Shown here: piece by piece, positions 6,056 through 6,099 of the stretch | Position numbering within the stretch: position 1 is the stretch's first letter | Layout: the number at the start of each line of letters is the position of its first letter | DNA from: Pigmentiphaga sp. | GTDB lineage: Bacteria > Pseudomonadota > Gammaproteobacteria > Burkholderiales > Burkholderiaceae_B | NCBI GenBank assembly: GCA_023228945.1 | Contig: JALOAI010000064.1 | Coordinates: 1-6,099 of the forward strand | Length of the DNA stretch: 6,099 nucleotides | Direction of reading: 5' to 3' | Notes under the pieces: generated by a model | Told to the model about the DNA's origin: nothing | Databases searched by the model: none | What the model saw: only the letters and a program-made list of their open reading frames with translations | Made by a program: the position numbers and the translations under genes

Positions 6056-6099
6056 ATGTCTCGCAACGCCATCAAGAACGACCTGTTTTCCCACGATCA
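6056..6099 (+). CDS. Transposase N-terminus, IS5-family-like (partial)
   Basis: An ATG at 6056 opens a frame that runs off the window after 14 codons: MSRNAIKNDLFSHD. This resembles the start of IS5-family DDE transposases as I remember them (NAIKNDLF followed by an acidic/His stretch). The catalytic DDE residues lie outside the window and cannot be judged. There is no clear Shine-Dalgarno before the ATG, which is common for transposases kept at low expression. It is transcribed away from the EAL remnant. Confidence 0.6.
   Translation, partial: MSRNAIKNDLFSHD

Larger units (their letters stand above)
5973..6099 (+). mobile_element. Left end of an insertion sequence, probably IS5 family (partial)
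   Basis: The EAL homology breaks off exactly at 5972/5973, and from there the DNA starts GGGCACCTCGAAAAACC, a plausible terminal inverted repeat. An inward promoter-like element and a transposase start follow within 85 bases, a typical insertion-sequence left-end layout. The family call rests on my recollection that IS5-family transposases begin with an NAIKNDLF-like segment. The other end and the target duplication are outside the window, so the exact boundary could be off by a few bases. Confidence 0.6.

Noticed and set aside
1..6099. CRISPR array, tRNA or rRNA genes, toxin-antitoxin or defence cassette
   Set aside because: No spaced direct repeats, tRNA-like sequence or small gene pair with fitting motifs was found on either strand.

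Overview
The window looks like chromosomal DNA of a GC-rich proteobacterium, probably beta- or gammaproteobacterial; I cannot narrow it further. The reasons are the strong G/C bias at third codon positions, the MTA/SAH nucleosidase subtype, a c-di-GMP signalling pair, and the start of what looks like an IS5-family transposase. It reads as a patchwork of unrelated short transcription units. There are no RNA genes and no CRISPR array, and I see no convincing new multi-gene system.

Layout. Positions 1-42 are the 3' tail of a plus-strand gene. On the minus strand, 1249-191 encodes a lone Rieske non-heme iron oxygenase of the VanA/dicamba-monooxygenase type, with no reductase beside it. Next on the minus strand, 2516-1452 encodes a protein with an unrecognised N-terminal half, a degenerate RTX-like glycine/aspartate-rich middle and a C-terminal DUF4214 region. 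This composition suggests a type I-secreted or surface protein. Its start is a TTG with an excellent Shine-Dalgarno sequence. Divergent from it, 2700-3563 on the plus strand encodes a 5'-methylthioadenosine/S-adenosylhomocysteine nucleosidase. Its 3' end overlaps the 3' end of the convergent minus-strand gene at 5422-3515 by 49 bp. That gene encodes a two-membrane-segment sensor diguanylate cyclase (periplasmic region, PAS, GGDEF with an intact I-site).

Upstream of the cyclase, 5972-5460 on the minus strand is the C-terminal two thirds of an EAL (c-di-GMP phosphodiesterase) domain. Its homology stops abruptly at 5972. From 5973 to the window end the sequence reads as the left end of an insertion sequence: a probable terminal sequence, an extended -10 promoter and the first 14 codons of a transposase. 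The simplest reading is that a mobile element removed the N-terminal part of the EAL gene, including its EAL signature, and separated the cyclase downstream from its original upstream sequences.

How they fit together. The only clear functional link is the adjacent EAL and GGDEF genes, which would have made and broken the same second messenger. The MTA/SAH nucleosidase is a housekeeping salvage enzyme. The oxygenase and the DUF4214 protein look like independent single-gene units.
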